Origin: Ruegeria arenilitoris
GTDB taxonomy: Bacteria > Pseudomonadota > Alphaproteobacteria > Rhodobacterales > Rhodobacteraceae
Length of the DNA stretch: 64,000 nucleotides
Assembly (NCBI RefSeq): GCF_013032855.1
Contig: NZ_WQDA01000002.1
Span: 1-64,000, forward strand
Direction of reading: 5' to 3'
Shown: one piece after another, positions 8,326-17,955 of the stretch
Numbering within the stretch: the first letter of the stretch is position 1
Layout of the letters: each line of letters opens with the position of its first letter
Translations under genes and position numbers: made by a program
The notes under the pieces: generated by a model
Told to the model about the DNA's origin: nothing
The model's database searches: none
The model's input: only the letters and a program-made list of their open reading frames with translations

Positions 8326-11058
8326 GTGAGCGATACGCCAGAAATCCCCGAAAACATGGATGAAACCCCGCCCGAGCGCCCGGTTTACGACGGCCCGACG
8401 GTATCCATCGAATCCGAGATGCGGACGTCCTATCTGGACTATGCGATGTCGGTCATCGTGTCCCGTGCGATCCCCGATCTGCGCGACGGCTTGAAACCGG
8501 TGCATCGGCGCATCCTCTATGCGATGCACGAGACCGGGAACACCCACGACAAAGCTTACCGCAAATCGGCCCGTCCCGTGGGCGATGTGATGGGTAAATA
8601 CCACCCGCACGGTGACAGCGCGATCTATGACGCGCTGGTGCGGATGGCGCAGGATTTCTCGATGTCGCTGCCGCTGCTGGATGGTCAGGGCAACTTCGGC
8701 TCGATGGACGGCGACAACCCGGCGGCCATGCGCTACACCGAGGTCCGCATGGACAAGCCCGCCGCCGCTCTGCTGGCGGATATCGAGAAAGAGACGGTAG
8801 ATTTCCAGGACAACTACGACGGCAAGGACAAGGAACCCACCGTCCTGCCCGCGCGGTTCCCCAACATGCTGGTCAACGGCGCCGGCGGCATCGCGGTGGG
8901 TATGGCCACCAACATCCCGCCGCACAACTTGGGCGAAGTGGTCGACGCGACGCTGGCGCTGATCGACGATCCGGACCTGACCAGCGAACAGCTGATCGAA
9001 TACATCCCCGGCCCCGATTTCCCCACCGGCGGCGTGATGCTGGGCCGGTCCGGTGCGCGCAAGGCCTATCTGGAGGGCCGTGGCAGCGTCATCATCCGCG
9101 CCAAAACCCGCGTCGAGGAGTTGCGCAAGGACCGCTATGCCATCATCGTGGACGAGATCCCCTATCAGGTGAACAAGGCCTCGATGATCGAGAAGATCGC
9201 CGAAGCCGTGCGTGAAAAGCGCATCGAAGGCGTCAGCCACGTTCAGGACGAATCTGACCGCAACGGCGTGCGGGTGGTGGTCGAGCTGAAGCGCGACGCA
9301 ACGCCCGAGGTGGTGCTGAACCAACTTTACCGGTTCACGCCGATGCAGACCTCATTCGGCTGCAACATGCTGGCGCTGAATGGCGGTCGCCCTGAGCAGC
9401 TGACCCTGCGCCGGTTCCTGACCAGCTTCATCGACTTCCGCGAAGATGTCGTTGCCCGCCGCACTGCATACGACCTGCGCAAGGCACGGGAACGCAGCCA
9501 TATCCTGTGCGGTCTGGCCGTAGCGGTCTCGAACGTGGACGAGGTCGTTGCCACGATCCGGTCCTCGGCCGACGCGGCAGAGGCGCGCGAAAAGCTGATG
9601 ACCCGCCGCTGGCCCGCAGCCGAGATCGAGAGCTATCTGCGGCTGATCGACGATCCGCTGTCAAAGATGAACGACGACGGCACCTACAACCTGACCGAGG
9701 TTCAGGCCCGCGCGATCCTTGATCTGCGCCTGCAACGCCTGACCCAGATTGGTGTCAAAGAGGTCACGGACGAGCTGGAAGACCTGGCCGCCAAGATCAA
9801 GGAATACCTGGACATTCTGTCCTCGCGCGAGCGCATCATGAGCATCATCGCCGACGAGCTGCGCGAGGTTCGAGAGCAGTTCGCAGTGCCGCGCCGCACT
9901 GAAATCGTCGACTGGTCCGGCGATATGGAAGACGAAGATCTGATCGAGCGCGAGGACATGGTCGTGACCGTGACCTCGGGCGGCTACATCAAGCGTACGC
10001 CGCTGGCCGACTTCCGCGCGCAGAAGCGCGGTGGCAAGGGTCTGTCGGGGATGCAGACCAAGGAAGAGGACGTCGTAACCAATCTGTTCGTGGCGAACAC
10101 GCATACGCAACTGCTGTTCTTCACCACCGATGGGATGGTCTACAAGCTCAAGACATGGCGCTTGCCTCAATCTGGGCGCACCGGCAAGGGCAAGGCCATC
10201 GTCAACATCCTGCCGATTCCCACCGGTGTTTCGATTGCGGCGATCATGCCGGTCGATGTGCCGGATGAAGAATGGGAAAACCTGCAGATCGTCTTCGCCA
10301 CCAGTGCCGGTGACGTGCGCCGAAACGCGCTGAGCGATTTCACCAACGTCAAGCGCAACGGCAAGATCGCGATGGATCTGCCCGAGGGTGTGGAACTGGT
10401 CAACGCGCGCATCTGTTCCGAGGATGACGACGTGATGCTGGTCACCAATTCCGGCCGGGCAATCCGCTTCCCGACCACTGCCGTGCGCGTGTTCAAGGGC
10501 CGCAAATCGACCGGTGTGCGCGGCATCAAACTGACGAATGGCGATCGGGTCGTCTCGATGTCCGTCATTCGCCACTTCGAGGCCACGGCAGACGAGCGCG
10601 CCGCCTACCTGAAGATGCGCCGCCTGATGGCAGGCGTCACCGAAGAGACCGAAACCGACGAAGACGAAGGCAACGCAGACAGCATCCTGCCTCAGGAGCG
10701 CTATGCCGAGATGTCTGCGGCGGAAAACCTTATCCTGACTATCACGGCCGGCGGGTCGGGCAAGCTCAGCTCGTCGCATGACTACCCGGTGCGCGGCCGC
10801 GGTGGAATGGGCGTGATGGCGATGGACAAGGCGATGCGGGGCGGCCCGCTGGTGGCCTCGTTCCCCGTCGAAATCGACGACCAGATCATGCTGGCCACGT
10901 CCAAGGGGCAGTCGATCCGGGTTCCGGTCGACGGTATATCGTTCCGGTCCCGCAGCGCGGGCGGGGTCAAGGTGTTCAATACCGGCAAAGGCGAGGAAGT
11001 CGTCAGCGTCGCCTGGATCGCAGACCAGGGTGACGAGGAAGACGATAGCGAAACGTAA
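8326..11058 (+). CDS. gyrA: DNA gyrase subunit A
   Basis: Breaks and rejoins DNA through a 5' phosphotyrosine to introduce negative supercoils with GyrB. The 910 residues carry catalytic Y137 (AAMRYTEVR), the quinolone-resistance region [10 protein letters not shown] with S98 and D102 (both the usual drug-sensitive residues), and the GyrA box QKRGGKG beginning near residue 566, which separates it from ParC. An acidic insert ([11 protein letters not shown]) lies in the C-terminal beta-pinwheel region. The start is a GTG at 8326 without a strong ribosome site; an ATG at 8356 is the alternative and would remove ten residues ahead of the conserved core. Confidence 0.98.
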   Translation: MSDTPEIPENMDETPPERPVYDGPTVSIESEMRTSYLDYAMSVIVSRAIPDLRDGLKPVHRRILYAMHETGNTHDKAYRKSARPVGDVMGKYHPHGDSAIYDALVRMAQDFSMSLPLLDGQGNFGSMDGDNPAAMRYTEVRMDKPAAALLADIEKETVDFQDNYDGKDKEPTVLPARFPNMLVNGAGGIAVGMATNIPPHNLGEVVDATLALIDDPDLTSEQLIEYIPGPDFPTGGVMLGRSGARKAYLEGRGSVIIRAKTRVEELRKDRYAIIVDEIPYQVNKASMIEKIAEAVREKRIEGVSHVQDESDRNGVRVVVELKRDATPEVVLNQLYRFTPMQTSFGCNMLALNGGRPEQLTLRRFLTSFIDFREDVVARRTAYDLRKARERSHILCGLAVAVSNVDEVVATIRSSADAAEAREKLMTRRWPAAEIESYLRLIDDPLSKMNDDGTYNLTEVQARAILDLRLQRLTQIGVKEVTDELEDLAAKIKEYLDILSSRERIMSIIADELREVREQFAVPRRTEIVDWSGDMEDEDLIEREDMVVTVTSGGYIKRTPLADFRAQKRGGKGLSGMQTKEEDVVTNLFVANTHTQLLFFTTDGMVYKLKTWRLPQSGRTGKGKAIVNILPIPTGVSIAAIMPVDVPDEEWENLQIVFATSAGDVRRNALSDFTNVKRNGKIAMDLPEGVELVNARICSEDDDVMLVTNSGRAIRFPTTAVRVFKGRKSTGVRGIKLTNGDRVVSMSVIRHFEATADERAAYLKMRRLMAGVTEETETDEDEGNADSILPQERYAEMSAAENLILTITAGGSGKLSSSHDYPVRGRGGMGVMAMDKAMRGGPLVASFPVEIDDQIMLATSKGQSIRVPVDGISFRSRSAGGVKVFNTGKGEEVVSVAWIADQGDEEDDSET

Positions 11059-11062
11059 GGAT

Positions 11063-11083
11063 GGCCGCCACTGATCGGCGGCC
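11063..11083 (+). other. Hairpin just after gyrA
   Basis: Perfect 7-bp inverted repeat GGCCGCC/GGCGGCC with a 7-base loop, five bases past the gyrA stop. It lacks a real T-run, so it may protect the 3' end or assist the stronger terminator that follows. Confidence 0.5.
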
Positions 11084-11100
11084 CTCATTTCAACGACGAC

Positions 11101-11132
11101 GGAGCGGCTCTGCAACAGCAGCCGCTCCTTTT
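11101..11132 (+). terminator. gyrA Rho-independent terminator
   Basis: Stem GGAGCGGCT (11101-11109) pairs with AGCCGCTCC (11120-11128) and is followed by TTTT at 11129. It is 42 bases after the gyrA stop. Confidence 0.85.
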
Positions 11133-11196
11133 CGTTTCGGCGAATGTCGAAGCGTTCTTTCTGGGGTCAAGCCGGGTTTTGCGGTAGGCTCATCCA

Positions 11197-11922
11197 ATGA
11201 GACCCGAACCCAGACTGGACATCATCGGCGCCGCCCTCGCCGACCCAACCCGCGCACGCATCCTGTGCAAACTGATGGACGGGCGGGCGTTCACCAACAA
11301 AGAGTTGTCCTGCGCAGCCAACATAACGCCACCAACTGCAACGGCCCATCTCAAGCAGTTGGAGCGGGCCGGCCTGACCACTTCGATACGCAGCGGCAGG
11401 CATGTCTTTCACCGGATCGCAAGCGCACAGGTCGCATCGGCTTTGGAAAAGCTGTCCACGCTAACTCCCAGCGACCATGTCCGGCGGGCCGCGAAACCGG
11501 ACTCGGGCGTCCTGTTGGCCCGTTGCTGCTATAATCATCTTGCCGGGCGTCTCGGTGTGTGGATCACCTACAACCTGCTGGATACGGGTGTTCTACAACT
11601 GGCACATGGGGCACTGGCGCCGGGTCCGCGATATCACGCGTTTCTGACCGATCTCGACCTGGACCCACCGCGGGTCAGCGCCCACCGGCCGGTCGCCAAA
11701 TTCTGTCTGGACTGGACGGAACGCCGAAATCACATCTCAGGTTCCTTGGGAATCGCGATTCTGGAAAAAGCTCTGAAAGACAAATGGCTGACGCGCCAAA
11801 GGTCCAGTCGCGCCCTGACCATCACGCCGGAAGGCAAGATCGCACTGACTCGCCATTTCGGCTTGTCGGACTCCGCGCTTGATTGCCTCGGGTCGTCGGT
11901 TCGGTCGATGGCGAAGCGATAA
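11197..11922 (+). CDS. ArsR-family winged-helix transcriptional regulator (long type)
   Basis: A 241-residue regulator. Residues about 10-85 form an ArsR/SmtB winged helix (ADPTRARIL, then a recognition helix around TPPTATAHLKQLERAGL). The C-terminal 130 residues are an extension found in a subgroup of ArsR-like proteins, with the pattern LARCCYNHLAGRLGV and a CLDWTERR segment. The vicinal RCC could bind metal or sense redox, but this is only a suggestion. It is followed 56 bases later by a YqfO/CutA-like gene in the same direction. Ligand and targets are unknown. Confidence 0.85.
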   Translation: MRPEPRLDIIGAALADPTRARILCKLMDGRAFTNKELSCAANITPPTATAHLKQLERAGLTTSIRSGRHVFHRIASAQVASALEKLSTLTPSDHVRRAAKPDSGVLLARCCYNHLAGRLGVWITYNLLDTGVLQLAHGALAPGPRYHAFLTDLDLDPPRVSAHRPVAKFCLDWTERRNHISGSLGIAILEKALKDKWLTRQRSSRALTITPEGKIALTRHFGLSDSALDCLGSSVRSMAKR

Positions 11923-11978
11923 GTCACACTCAAGATGCAAACCCGGTCATTCTGACGTTGCTTGGTTAGGAGACTGGA

Positions 11979-12425
11979 ATGACCCAAAAACCACAGGACA
12001 CCGAACGATATCTGACAGACGAAGGTTGGCGCGTGATCGTTCAGGTTCCCGAGGACCGCGCGCAGGCGGTGATTGATGCTGTTCTGGCCGTAGCCAACCT
12101 TGTTTACGGCGATTATGATCGCGTCACCTTCCGGTCGACGCCCGGAACGCAGAGCTTTCGGTCACTCGGGACCGGACGCAATGCCGTCACCTGCGACACG
12201 GTGGATGTTCCCTGCGTCGAAGTCTCGTTCTTTCTGGATGTGTCGGACGGCGTGCGTTCGAAGGTGCTGCGCGCAATCTACGCGGCCCATCCCTATGAAG
12301 AACCGGTGATCCTTCTGCACCCGTGTTTTCGAACGCTGCACATCCGCGGGCAGGACGAAGACAACCCGAACCGGTTCTGGAACCGGCCTCTGGAAGACTG
12401 GGTGCCTGATGCACACCGCAGCTAG
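11979..12425 (+). CDS. YqfO/NIF3-type CutA-like domain protein
   Basis: A 148-residue cytoplasmic protein with the fold of the inserted domain of YqfO/NIF3 proteins, related to CutA1 and PII. The tell-tale HPYEEPV motif is near residues 107-113. Stand-alone copies are widespread and unassigned; some annotations suggest metal tolerance by analogy with CutA. The ATG follows AGGAG at good spacing. Co-orientation with the ArsR-type regulator upstream hints at a two-gene unit, which is inference. Confidence 0.75.
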   Translation: MTQKPQDTERYLTDEGWRVIVQVPEDRAQAVIDAVLAVANLVYGDYDRVTFRSTPGTQSFRSLGTGRNAVTCDTVDVPCVEVSFFLDVSDGVRSKVLRAIYAAHPYEEPVILLHPCFRTLHIRGQDEDNPNRFWNRPLEDWVPDAHRS

Positions 12426-12463
12426 ATGACCCCTATCATACCCATAGCGGTCATCTTTCCAGG

Positions 12464-13933
12464 TCATAGACCGTAGAGCGTGCCGAATTTGTCTTCGAGA
12501 TAAGCCAACAACGGCTCGGGTCCGGGCTCCATGCCGCTGGCGCGGCGGATGACATCGCGTGGGGCATACAGACCGCCATGCTGCTGAACATGCTCGCGCA
12601 GCCAGCCGGTTGCAGTGGCGGTATCGCCCTGCGCCAGTTGATCGTCCAAGCTTGGAACTGCCGCTCGGAGAGCCTGATACAGACAGCCTGCGTACACATT
12701 GCCCAGCGAATAGGTCGGGAAGTAGCCAAACAGACCGACCGACCAATGCACGTCCTGCAGACACCCGTTCGAAGGCTTGTCGACCGCATAGCCGAAATCG
12801 GCATGGAAGCGGTCGTTCCACGCGGCCTCGAGGTCCTTCACCTGTAGATCGCCCGACATAAGTGCGCGCTCCAGATCGAACCGCAGCATGACGTGCAGAT
12901 TGTACTGAACTTCGTCCGCCTCGGTGCGGATGTATCCGTTGTGCACCCGGTTGACGGCGGCATAGAAGGCATCTTCATCCGCGATGCCAAAATCTCCGAA
13001 GGCGTCCGTCATCTGCCGGAACAGCCAGCCCGTGAAGGCCCGCGAGCGGCCCAGCTGATTTTCATAGATGCGGCTCTGACTTTCATGGACGCCCATCGAA
13101 ACGCCCTCACCCAGCGGAGTCAGAGCGTAAGCCGGATCGATGCCCTGCTCATAGCAGGCGTGCCCGACCTCATGGATGGTCGAATAGAAACAGTTGAACG
13201 GGTCGGTTTCGCTGGTCCGGGTGGTGACGCGCACGTCATCGCCGCTGCCGGAACAGAACGGGTGTACGGCCTTGTCCACCCGCCCCCGGTTCAAGTCGTA
13301 CCCGAAAGTCTCGGCCAGCTTTTGCGTCAGCTTCATCTGGGCCGCTTCGTCGAACGTTCCGGTCACGCCCGCGGGGGACGGCCGATCAAGTACCGCGGCG
13401 CGCAGCGCAACCAGACGCGGGCGCATGGCATCAAAGATCGCACCAATCTGGGCAGCGGTCGTGTAGGGCTCGTAATCCTCGACCAGCGCGTCATAGACAT
13501 CGCCGCCCTGCGCCAGAGCCGCCCCTTCCTCGCGCCGCAGCGCCACGACTTCCTCCAGAACCGGAAGAAACGCGGCAACATCCTCGTCGGCGCGGGCCTG
13601 TGCCCACTTGCCCTGCGCGGCCGATGTCACGCGGGCGATGGCCGTGGCCAGATCAGCGGGCACCTTGACCGTGCGCTCGTATGTGCGGCGGATTTCGCGC
13701 AGTTGCGCCTGACCGACCTCGGTGTCGGCATGGGCGTTTTCCAGCCACTCTGCCACGCGCGGATCTGAACGGCGCGCATGCAACACGGCTTCGATTGCGG
13801 CCATCTCCTCGGCGCGCTGGTTGGCGGCCCCGCGCGGCATGACGGTCTCTTGGTCCCAGCCCAGGCGCCCGGCGATCTGTGCCAGTGCCGAGGTTTCGCG
13901 CTGAAAGGCCATCAGGTCATTGAATGCAGTCAT
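12464..13933 (-). CDS. Carboxypeptidase Taq (M32 family metallocarboxypeptidase)
   Basis: A 489-residue cytoplasmic carboxypeptidase that removes C-terminal residues from peptides, with broad specificity in this family. All four M32 motifs are present: HPF (224-226), DxRxT (DVRVT, 233-237), the zinc site HEVGH (254-258) and HESQ (283-286). Length matches the family's roughly 500 residues. It starts 4 bases after the ctaA stop, so it is probably cotranscribed with ctaA. Confidence 0.95.
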   Translation of the reverse strand: MTAFNDLMAFQRETSALAQIAGRLGWDQETVMPRGAANQRAEEMAAIEAVLHARRSDPRVAEWLENAHADTEVGQAQLREIRRTYERTVKVPADLATAIARVTSAAQGKWAQARADEDVAAFLPVLEEVVALRREEGAALAQGGDVYDALVEDYEPYTTAAQIGAIFDAMRPRLVALRAAVLDRPSPAGVTGTFDEAAQMKLTQKLAETFGYDLNRGRVDKAVHPFCSGSGDDVRVTTRTSETDPFNCFYSTIHEVGHACYEQGIDPAYALTPLGEGVSMGVHESQSRIYENQLGRSRAFTGWLFRQMTDAFGDFGIADEDAFYAAVNRVHNGYIRTEADEVQYNLHVMLRFDLERALMSGDLQVKDLEAAWNDRFHADFGYAVDKPSNGCLQDVHWSVGLFGYFPTYSLGNVYAGCLYQALRAAVPSLDDQLAQGDTATATGWLREHVQQHGGLYAPRDVIRRASGMEPGPEPLLAYLEDKFGTLYGL

Positions 13934-13937
13934 TGGG

Positions 13938-15083
13938 TCAAGCTCCGCGCAGCGAGGTTGCGATGGGATAAGCGGTCAGGAACCGGGCGCGCAGGATCAA
14001 GGTCCAGACGACCACGGCCATGAACTGGTGGAAGATGGCGATCTGCCAGGGCGCGCCATAGACCACGGTGAGGATGCCCACGACCACCTGCAGCGACAGC
14101 GCCGCGAACATGGCGTTGAAGGCGAACCGGGTCTGCGGGTGGGCGCTGCTGCTGCCGCGCCGCCAGACGAAGATGCCGAAGGCGAACAGCACATAGCCCA
14201 CGCAGCGGTGGATGAACTGCACCAGCCCCGGACTTTCGAAAAAGTTGCGCCACATCGGTTCAAGCGCGGTGGCGTCCGGCGGCAGCAGTTGCCCGCCGAT
14301 CAGCGGCCAGTCGGTATAGGACCGGCCGGCGTCGATACCCGCCACCAATGCGCCGATCAGGATCTGCAGAAAGGCAAAGTGCAGCAGCCCGGTCGACAGG
14401 GAGAACAGCCGCGCCTCTTTCGCGCGGCGGGCCTGCATCAGGTCGCGTTCCTCGCGCCCCAGCATGAAGATGTACCAGGCCAGAAAGCCCAGGATCACGA
14501 ACGCGAGGCCAAGATGGGTGGCCAGGCGATAGCTGGCAACGGCGGTCATCCCCTCGCCCTGCGTCACGCCCGAGGCCACCATCCACCAACCGACGGCGCC
14601 CTGAACGCCGCCCAGCAGTCCGGGGATCGCAAGGCGCCCGGTCCAGCCTGCGGGGATCTTGCGAAGCACCAGAAAGCCAAAGAACCCAAGCGCCCAGACC
14701 AGGCCGATCACACGGCCCAGCTGCCGGTGACCCCATTCCCACCAGTAGATGGTCTTGAAGTCATCCAACTCCATCCACTGGTTCATGATCCGCCACTGGT
14801 CGATCTGTTTGTACTTGTCGAACTCGGCCTGCCAGTCCGCCTCGGACATCGGCGGGATCGCCCCGGTGACCGGGCGCCATTCGGTGATCGACAGGCCGCT
14901 GTCGGTCAGGCGGGTCAGCCCGCCCACCGCGATCATCACGACGACAAGCACGAACAGGATCATCAGCCAGACGCGGATGGCCTTGCGTGCGCCGCCCCGG
15001 CCGCGGTCGATCATGCCTGGCTGGACCGTTTCCTGCTTTTGTTCACCCGAGACTTCTTCGAAGATGCTGCGCTTGCCGCTCAT
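13938..15083 (-). CDS. ctaA: Heme A synthase
   Basis: A 381-residue polytopic membrane protein (about eight helices) of the COX15/CtaA family, which hydroxylates the C8 methyl of heme O to make heme A for aa3-type cytochrome oxidase. Conserved features include GGLTRLTDSGLSI after the first helix and the heme-ligand His in WEWGHRQLGR. The chosen ATG at 15083 follows GAGGA; a longer frame would need a TTG at 15113. As in other alphaproteobacteria the protein is the long type with a cytoplasmic N-terminus. The M32 carboxypeptidase follows directly. Confidence 0.96.
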   Translation of the reverse strand: MSGKRSIFEEVSGEQKQETVQPGMIDRGRGGARKAIRVWLMILFVLVVVMIAVGGLTRLTDSGLSITEWRPVTGAIPPMSEADWQAEFDKYKQIDQWRIMNQWMELDDFKTIYWWEWGHRQLGRVIGLVWALGFFGFLVLRKIPAGWTGRLAIPGLLGGVQGAVGWWMVASGVTQGEGMTAVASYRLATHLGLAFVILGFLAWYIFMLGREERDLMQARRAKEARLFSLSTGLLHFAFLQILIGALVAGIDAGRSYTDWPLIGGQLLPPDATALEPMWRNFFESPGLVQFIHRCVGYVLFAFGIFVWRRGSSSAHPQTRFAFNAMFAALSLQVVVGILTVVYGAPWQIAIFHQFMAVVVWTLILRARFLTAYPIATSLRGA

Positions 15084-15143
15084 GCCGTCCTCATGTCCTT
15101 GATTTTCCCGCAAGCTAGGGCCAGTGCCCGGGAAGGTCCAGCC

Positions 15144-15887
15144 TCAGCCCTTGTCCTTCCAGCGGACCATCTGACGCATGATCCCGTGCAGCATCTGCAC
15201 ATCGGCCCGCGTCATGCGCATGCGCGACCACAGGTTGCGCAGGTTCACCTTCATCCCTTCGGCCTTTTCCGGCGGGTAGAAGAACCCGGCCTCGTCCAGC
15301 CGCTGTTCGTAGTGTTCGACCAGCTTCTCGACTTCGATTCCCGTGGCCCAGTCGCCTTTGCCCAGATCGGTGGCCGCGTGCACCACGTCGCCGGTCTGGC
15401 GCATCCACTCATATGCGGTCAGCAACACGCACTGCCCCAGGTTCAGCGAGGCGTACTCGGGGTTCACAGGCACCGAGATGATCGCATTGGCCTTGGCGAT
15501 GTCTTCATTCTCCAAACCGGCCCGCTCGGGCCCGAACAGCACGGCCACCTTTTCGCCCGCCGCCACCTTCTGGGCTGCGATCTGCATGGCGCGTTCGGGG
15601 CTGTAGACGGGTTTGGTCAGGCCGCGCTGACGGGCGGTGGTGGCAAACACATATGTGCGGTCGCCCAACGCGCCGGCCAGATCGTCGAACAGCTGCGCCT
15701 CGTCCAGCAGCCGCCCGGCACCGCTCGACATGGCCACGGCCTTGGGGTTGGGCCAGCCGTCGCGCGGGGCGACGATGCGAATACGGTCCAGACCGAAATT
15801 CCACATCGCCCGCGCCGCGGCGCCGATGTTTTCGCCCATCTGCGGGCGGACAAGCACGAATGAGGGCTGGGGTCTGTCGCTGGGCAT
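15144..15887 (-). CDS. trmJ: tRNA (cytidine/uridine-2'-O-)-methyltransferase TrmJ
   Basis: A SPOUT-class RNA methyltransferase of 247 residues. TrmJ methylates the 2'-OH of nucleotide 32 in the tRNA anticodon loop using S-adenosylmethionine. The SPOUT knot signatures are visible: FVLVRPQMGENIGAAARA at the N-terminus, LFGPERAGLEN in the middle and NLGQCVLLTAYE toward the C-terminus. The ATG at 15887 is six bases after GGAG; fifteen extra codons upstream lack support. It lies 60 bases upstream of ctaA on the same strand and may be the first gene of that unit. Confidence 0.92.
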   Translation of the reverse strand: MPSDRPQPSFVLVRPQMGENIGAAARAMWNFGLDRIRIVAPRDGWPNPKAVAMSSGAGRLLDEAQLFDDLAGALGDRTYVFATTARQRGLTKPVYSPERAMQIAAQKVAAGEKVAVLFGPERAGLENEDIAKANAIISVPVNPEYASLNLGQCVLLTAYEWMRQTGDVVHAATDLGKGDWATGIEVEKLVEHYEQRLDEAGFFYPPEKAEGMKVNLRNLWSRMRMTRADVQMLHGIMRQMVRWKDKG

Positions 15888-16049
15888 CCTGATCTCCGAA
15901 AGTTGCGCCTGCCATACTGCCGCCGCTGGCACAGGGCAAGCCCGGCCGCCCTGCCCGATTGCAAATCACGCGGTCTGCGGGCAATAAAGTTTGCTTCGCC
16001 GCCGCAATCGGCTAAACCGCGCCAAAGACCAACCGCGAAGGATCCGCCA

Positions 16050-16679
16050 ATGGACACCCCCGAGCAGCCTCAGATCTATCTGATCACCCCGCCGACCATC
16101 GACCCGGCCACCTTTCCCGACCGGCTGGCCCGCGTTCTGGACGGGACCGAGATCGCCTGCATCCGGCTGGCGCTGGCCGGCAGCGACGAGGACGCCATCG
16201 CCCGCGCGGCCGACGCCTGCCGCGAGGTGGCCCATGCGCGCGACGTGGCGCTGGTGATCTCGAACCATGTCCTGCTGGCGCAACGGCTGGGGCTGGACGG
16301 GGTGCATCTGGAGGATGCGGCCCGCTCGGTCCGGGCCGCGCGCAAAGAGCTGGGTGCGGATGCCATCGTCGGCAGCTTCTGCGAAACCTCGCGCCATGAC
16401 GGGATGACCGCGGGCGAAGCCGGGGCTGACTATGTGGCCTTTGGGCCCGTGGGGGACGTGTCGTTGGGCAAAGGGACCCGCGCCGAGCGTGATCTGTTCC
16501 AATGGTGGTCCGAGATGATCGAGGTTCCGGTTGTCGCCGAAGGCGGCCTGACACCCGAACTGGTTGCCGAACTGGCTGAATGTACCGACTTCTTCGGTAT
16601 CGGAGACGAGATCTGGGCCGCAGAGGACCCGCTAAGCGCCCTGAACACGCTGATCGCGCCGATGAATACCGGCGGTTAG
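16050..16679 (+). CDS. Diverged thiamine-phosphate-synthase-like protein (ThiE/TenI fold)
   Basis: A 209-residue TIM-barrel protein with the ThiE/TenI outline: a start like QIYLITPP, LGLDGVHLE, AIVGSF, ADYVAFGPV and a VVAEGGL phosphate loop. Authentic ThiE joins HMP-PP to THZ-P. Several residues I expect of active ThiE are altered: the NDR loop reads SNH, the GVHLGQ-D motif reads GVHLEDA, and the threonine/lysine loop after the GPV motif is replaced by SLGKGTR. It may be a second, non-canonical ThiE or a TenI-like protein. The ATG follows AAGGA. No other thi gene is nearby. Its stop overlaps that of the convergent membrane protein gene. Confidence 0.75.
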   Translation: MDTPEQPQIYLITPPTIDPATFPDRLARVLDGTEIACIRLALAGSDEDAIARAADACREVAHARDVALVISNHVLLAQRLGLDGVHLEDAARSVRAARKELGADAIVGSFCETSRHDGMTAGEAGADYVAFGPVGDVSLGKGTRAERDLFQWWSEMIEVPVVAEGGLTPELVAELAECTDFFGIGDEIWAAEDPLSALNTLIAPMNTGG

Positions 16680-17812
16680 GACATAACCGCCCAGTACAGA
16701 CCCAAGCCCGCCAACAACAGCGAGGCGACTGTGGAAATACGGCCGCGCAGCCTGGGCGAATCCGGCAAGAGCACGGTCAGGGTGGCGAGGATCAGGATCG
16801 CGACTCCGCTCAGCGCCAACAGGATGCCAGCTGCAAAACCCAGCACCGCCGGCGCGACATGATGCGGCGGCACACCCAGGCGCGACGATGCTTCTGACAG
16901 GGTCAGGCCAAGGACTGCACCGGTCGCCAAAAGGAACAGCACGCGCCAGACCCCCAACCGGTCGGTGACGAGGTTCCAAAGCGCCAACAAGGCGATGGCC
17001 GCCGGCACGACCGGCCACGGCAGGAACGGGCTCGCATTCAACACGTCGAACATCCCAAGCGGCAGCGTCACCAGAACGCCCAGCCCCAGCGCGGCAAGCT
17101 GAACAAGGACCGGGCGCAACTTCAGTGACAAGAAAACCAGCACCGAGGCCAGCGCCAGAAGCTGTGCCCCCGCGCCCGCGACATGCAGCAGCCCGGCCCG
17201 GAAAAAAGCCTCGGCCGCTTGCTGCGCCCCCAGCCCGGCCCCGCCTGCCAAGGGAATGCGAGGACTGACCTCGCCGCCGCTCAGAAACCCGGTATAAGGC
17301 GCCTCGACCCCTTGCTGGCGCAAGACCACGGGGCCGATCCCTTCAGGCCAGGTCAGGCGCAGGCTGCTTGCATCAGGCGGCAGAGGACCGGCCAACAGCA
17401 CTCGAGAAATCCGCGCCACGTCCGGGTTGCCGACCACCGGAATACTTGCGCCTTCATAGGACAACGCAACCGGCCCGTTCACGTCGATCTGCAAGGATTG
17501 CTTCCAATCCGTTACAAAATCGTGGACGTGTTCCTCAAGCTCGGACGAGACAAGCCGGCGCAGCTGTGCGTAGCGCGCGCTCCCGCCGTCGCCGCCCTGC
17601 GCGACTTCTTGCGGATCGAACCCGGCCAGAACGGCCTCGGCGTTCATGGCGATTTCGACCAGAAGCCGACCGTCCCGGACCTGAAAGTCAACGATTGTCC
17701 GTCCGCTTTGTTGCGCCCATGCAGGCATGGCCAAAAAAATAAATGCCAGCAATGGCGCAATTATCCAGGCGCGAAACCGCAGGAAGGTCAGCAAACGGAT
17801 ATTGAGACCCAT
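16676..17812 (-). CDS. HupE/UreJ-like membrane protein
   Basis: A 378-residue protein with a signal peptide (to about residue 33, LAMPAWA), a periplasmic N-terminal half of about 190 residues, and seven or so hydrophobic helices in the C-terminal half. It resembles the HupE/UreJ_2 group, whose simpler members import nickel. No hydrogenase, urease or other nickel gene is in the window, so its cargo is unknown. The start is uncertain: ATG 17812 gives a clean signal peptide but a weak ribosome site, and a TTG at 17884 is an alternative. Confidence 0.7.
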   Translation of the reverse strand: MGLNIRLLTFLRFRAWIIAPLLAFIFLAMPAWAQQSGRTIVDFQVRDGRLLVEIAMNAEAVLAGFDPQEVAQGGDGGSARYAQLRRLVSSELEEHVHDFVTDWKQSLQIDVNGPVALSYEGASIPVVGNPDVARISRVLLAGPLPPDASSLRLTWPEGIGPVVLRQQGVEAPYTGFLSGGEVSPRIPLAGGAGLGAQQAAEAFFRAGLLHVAGAGAQLLALASVLVFLSLKLRPVLVQLAALGLGVLVTLPLGMFDVLNASPFLPWPVVPAAIALLALWNLVTDRLGVWRVLFLLATGAVLGLTLSEASSRLGVPPHHVAPAVLGFAAGILLALSGVAILILATLTVLLPDSPRLRGRISTVASLLLAGLGLYWAVMS

Positions 17813-17955
17813 CCGAAAATATCCAAAAGAACCAAAAAACACTGTGTCCGAGTGTTTCGTCCTTCCAAACAATTGGCAAGCCAAATCGCCGACGTGGACC
17901 CACCCCGCGCAGCTTCCGGCTTGCGCGCGCCCTGCGCCTGCGGCATGACGAGGAA

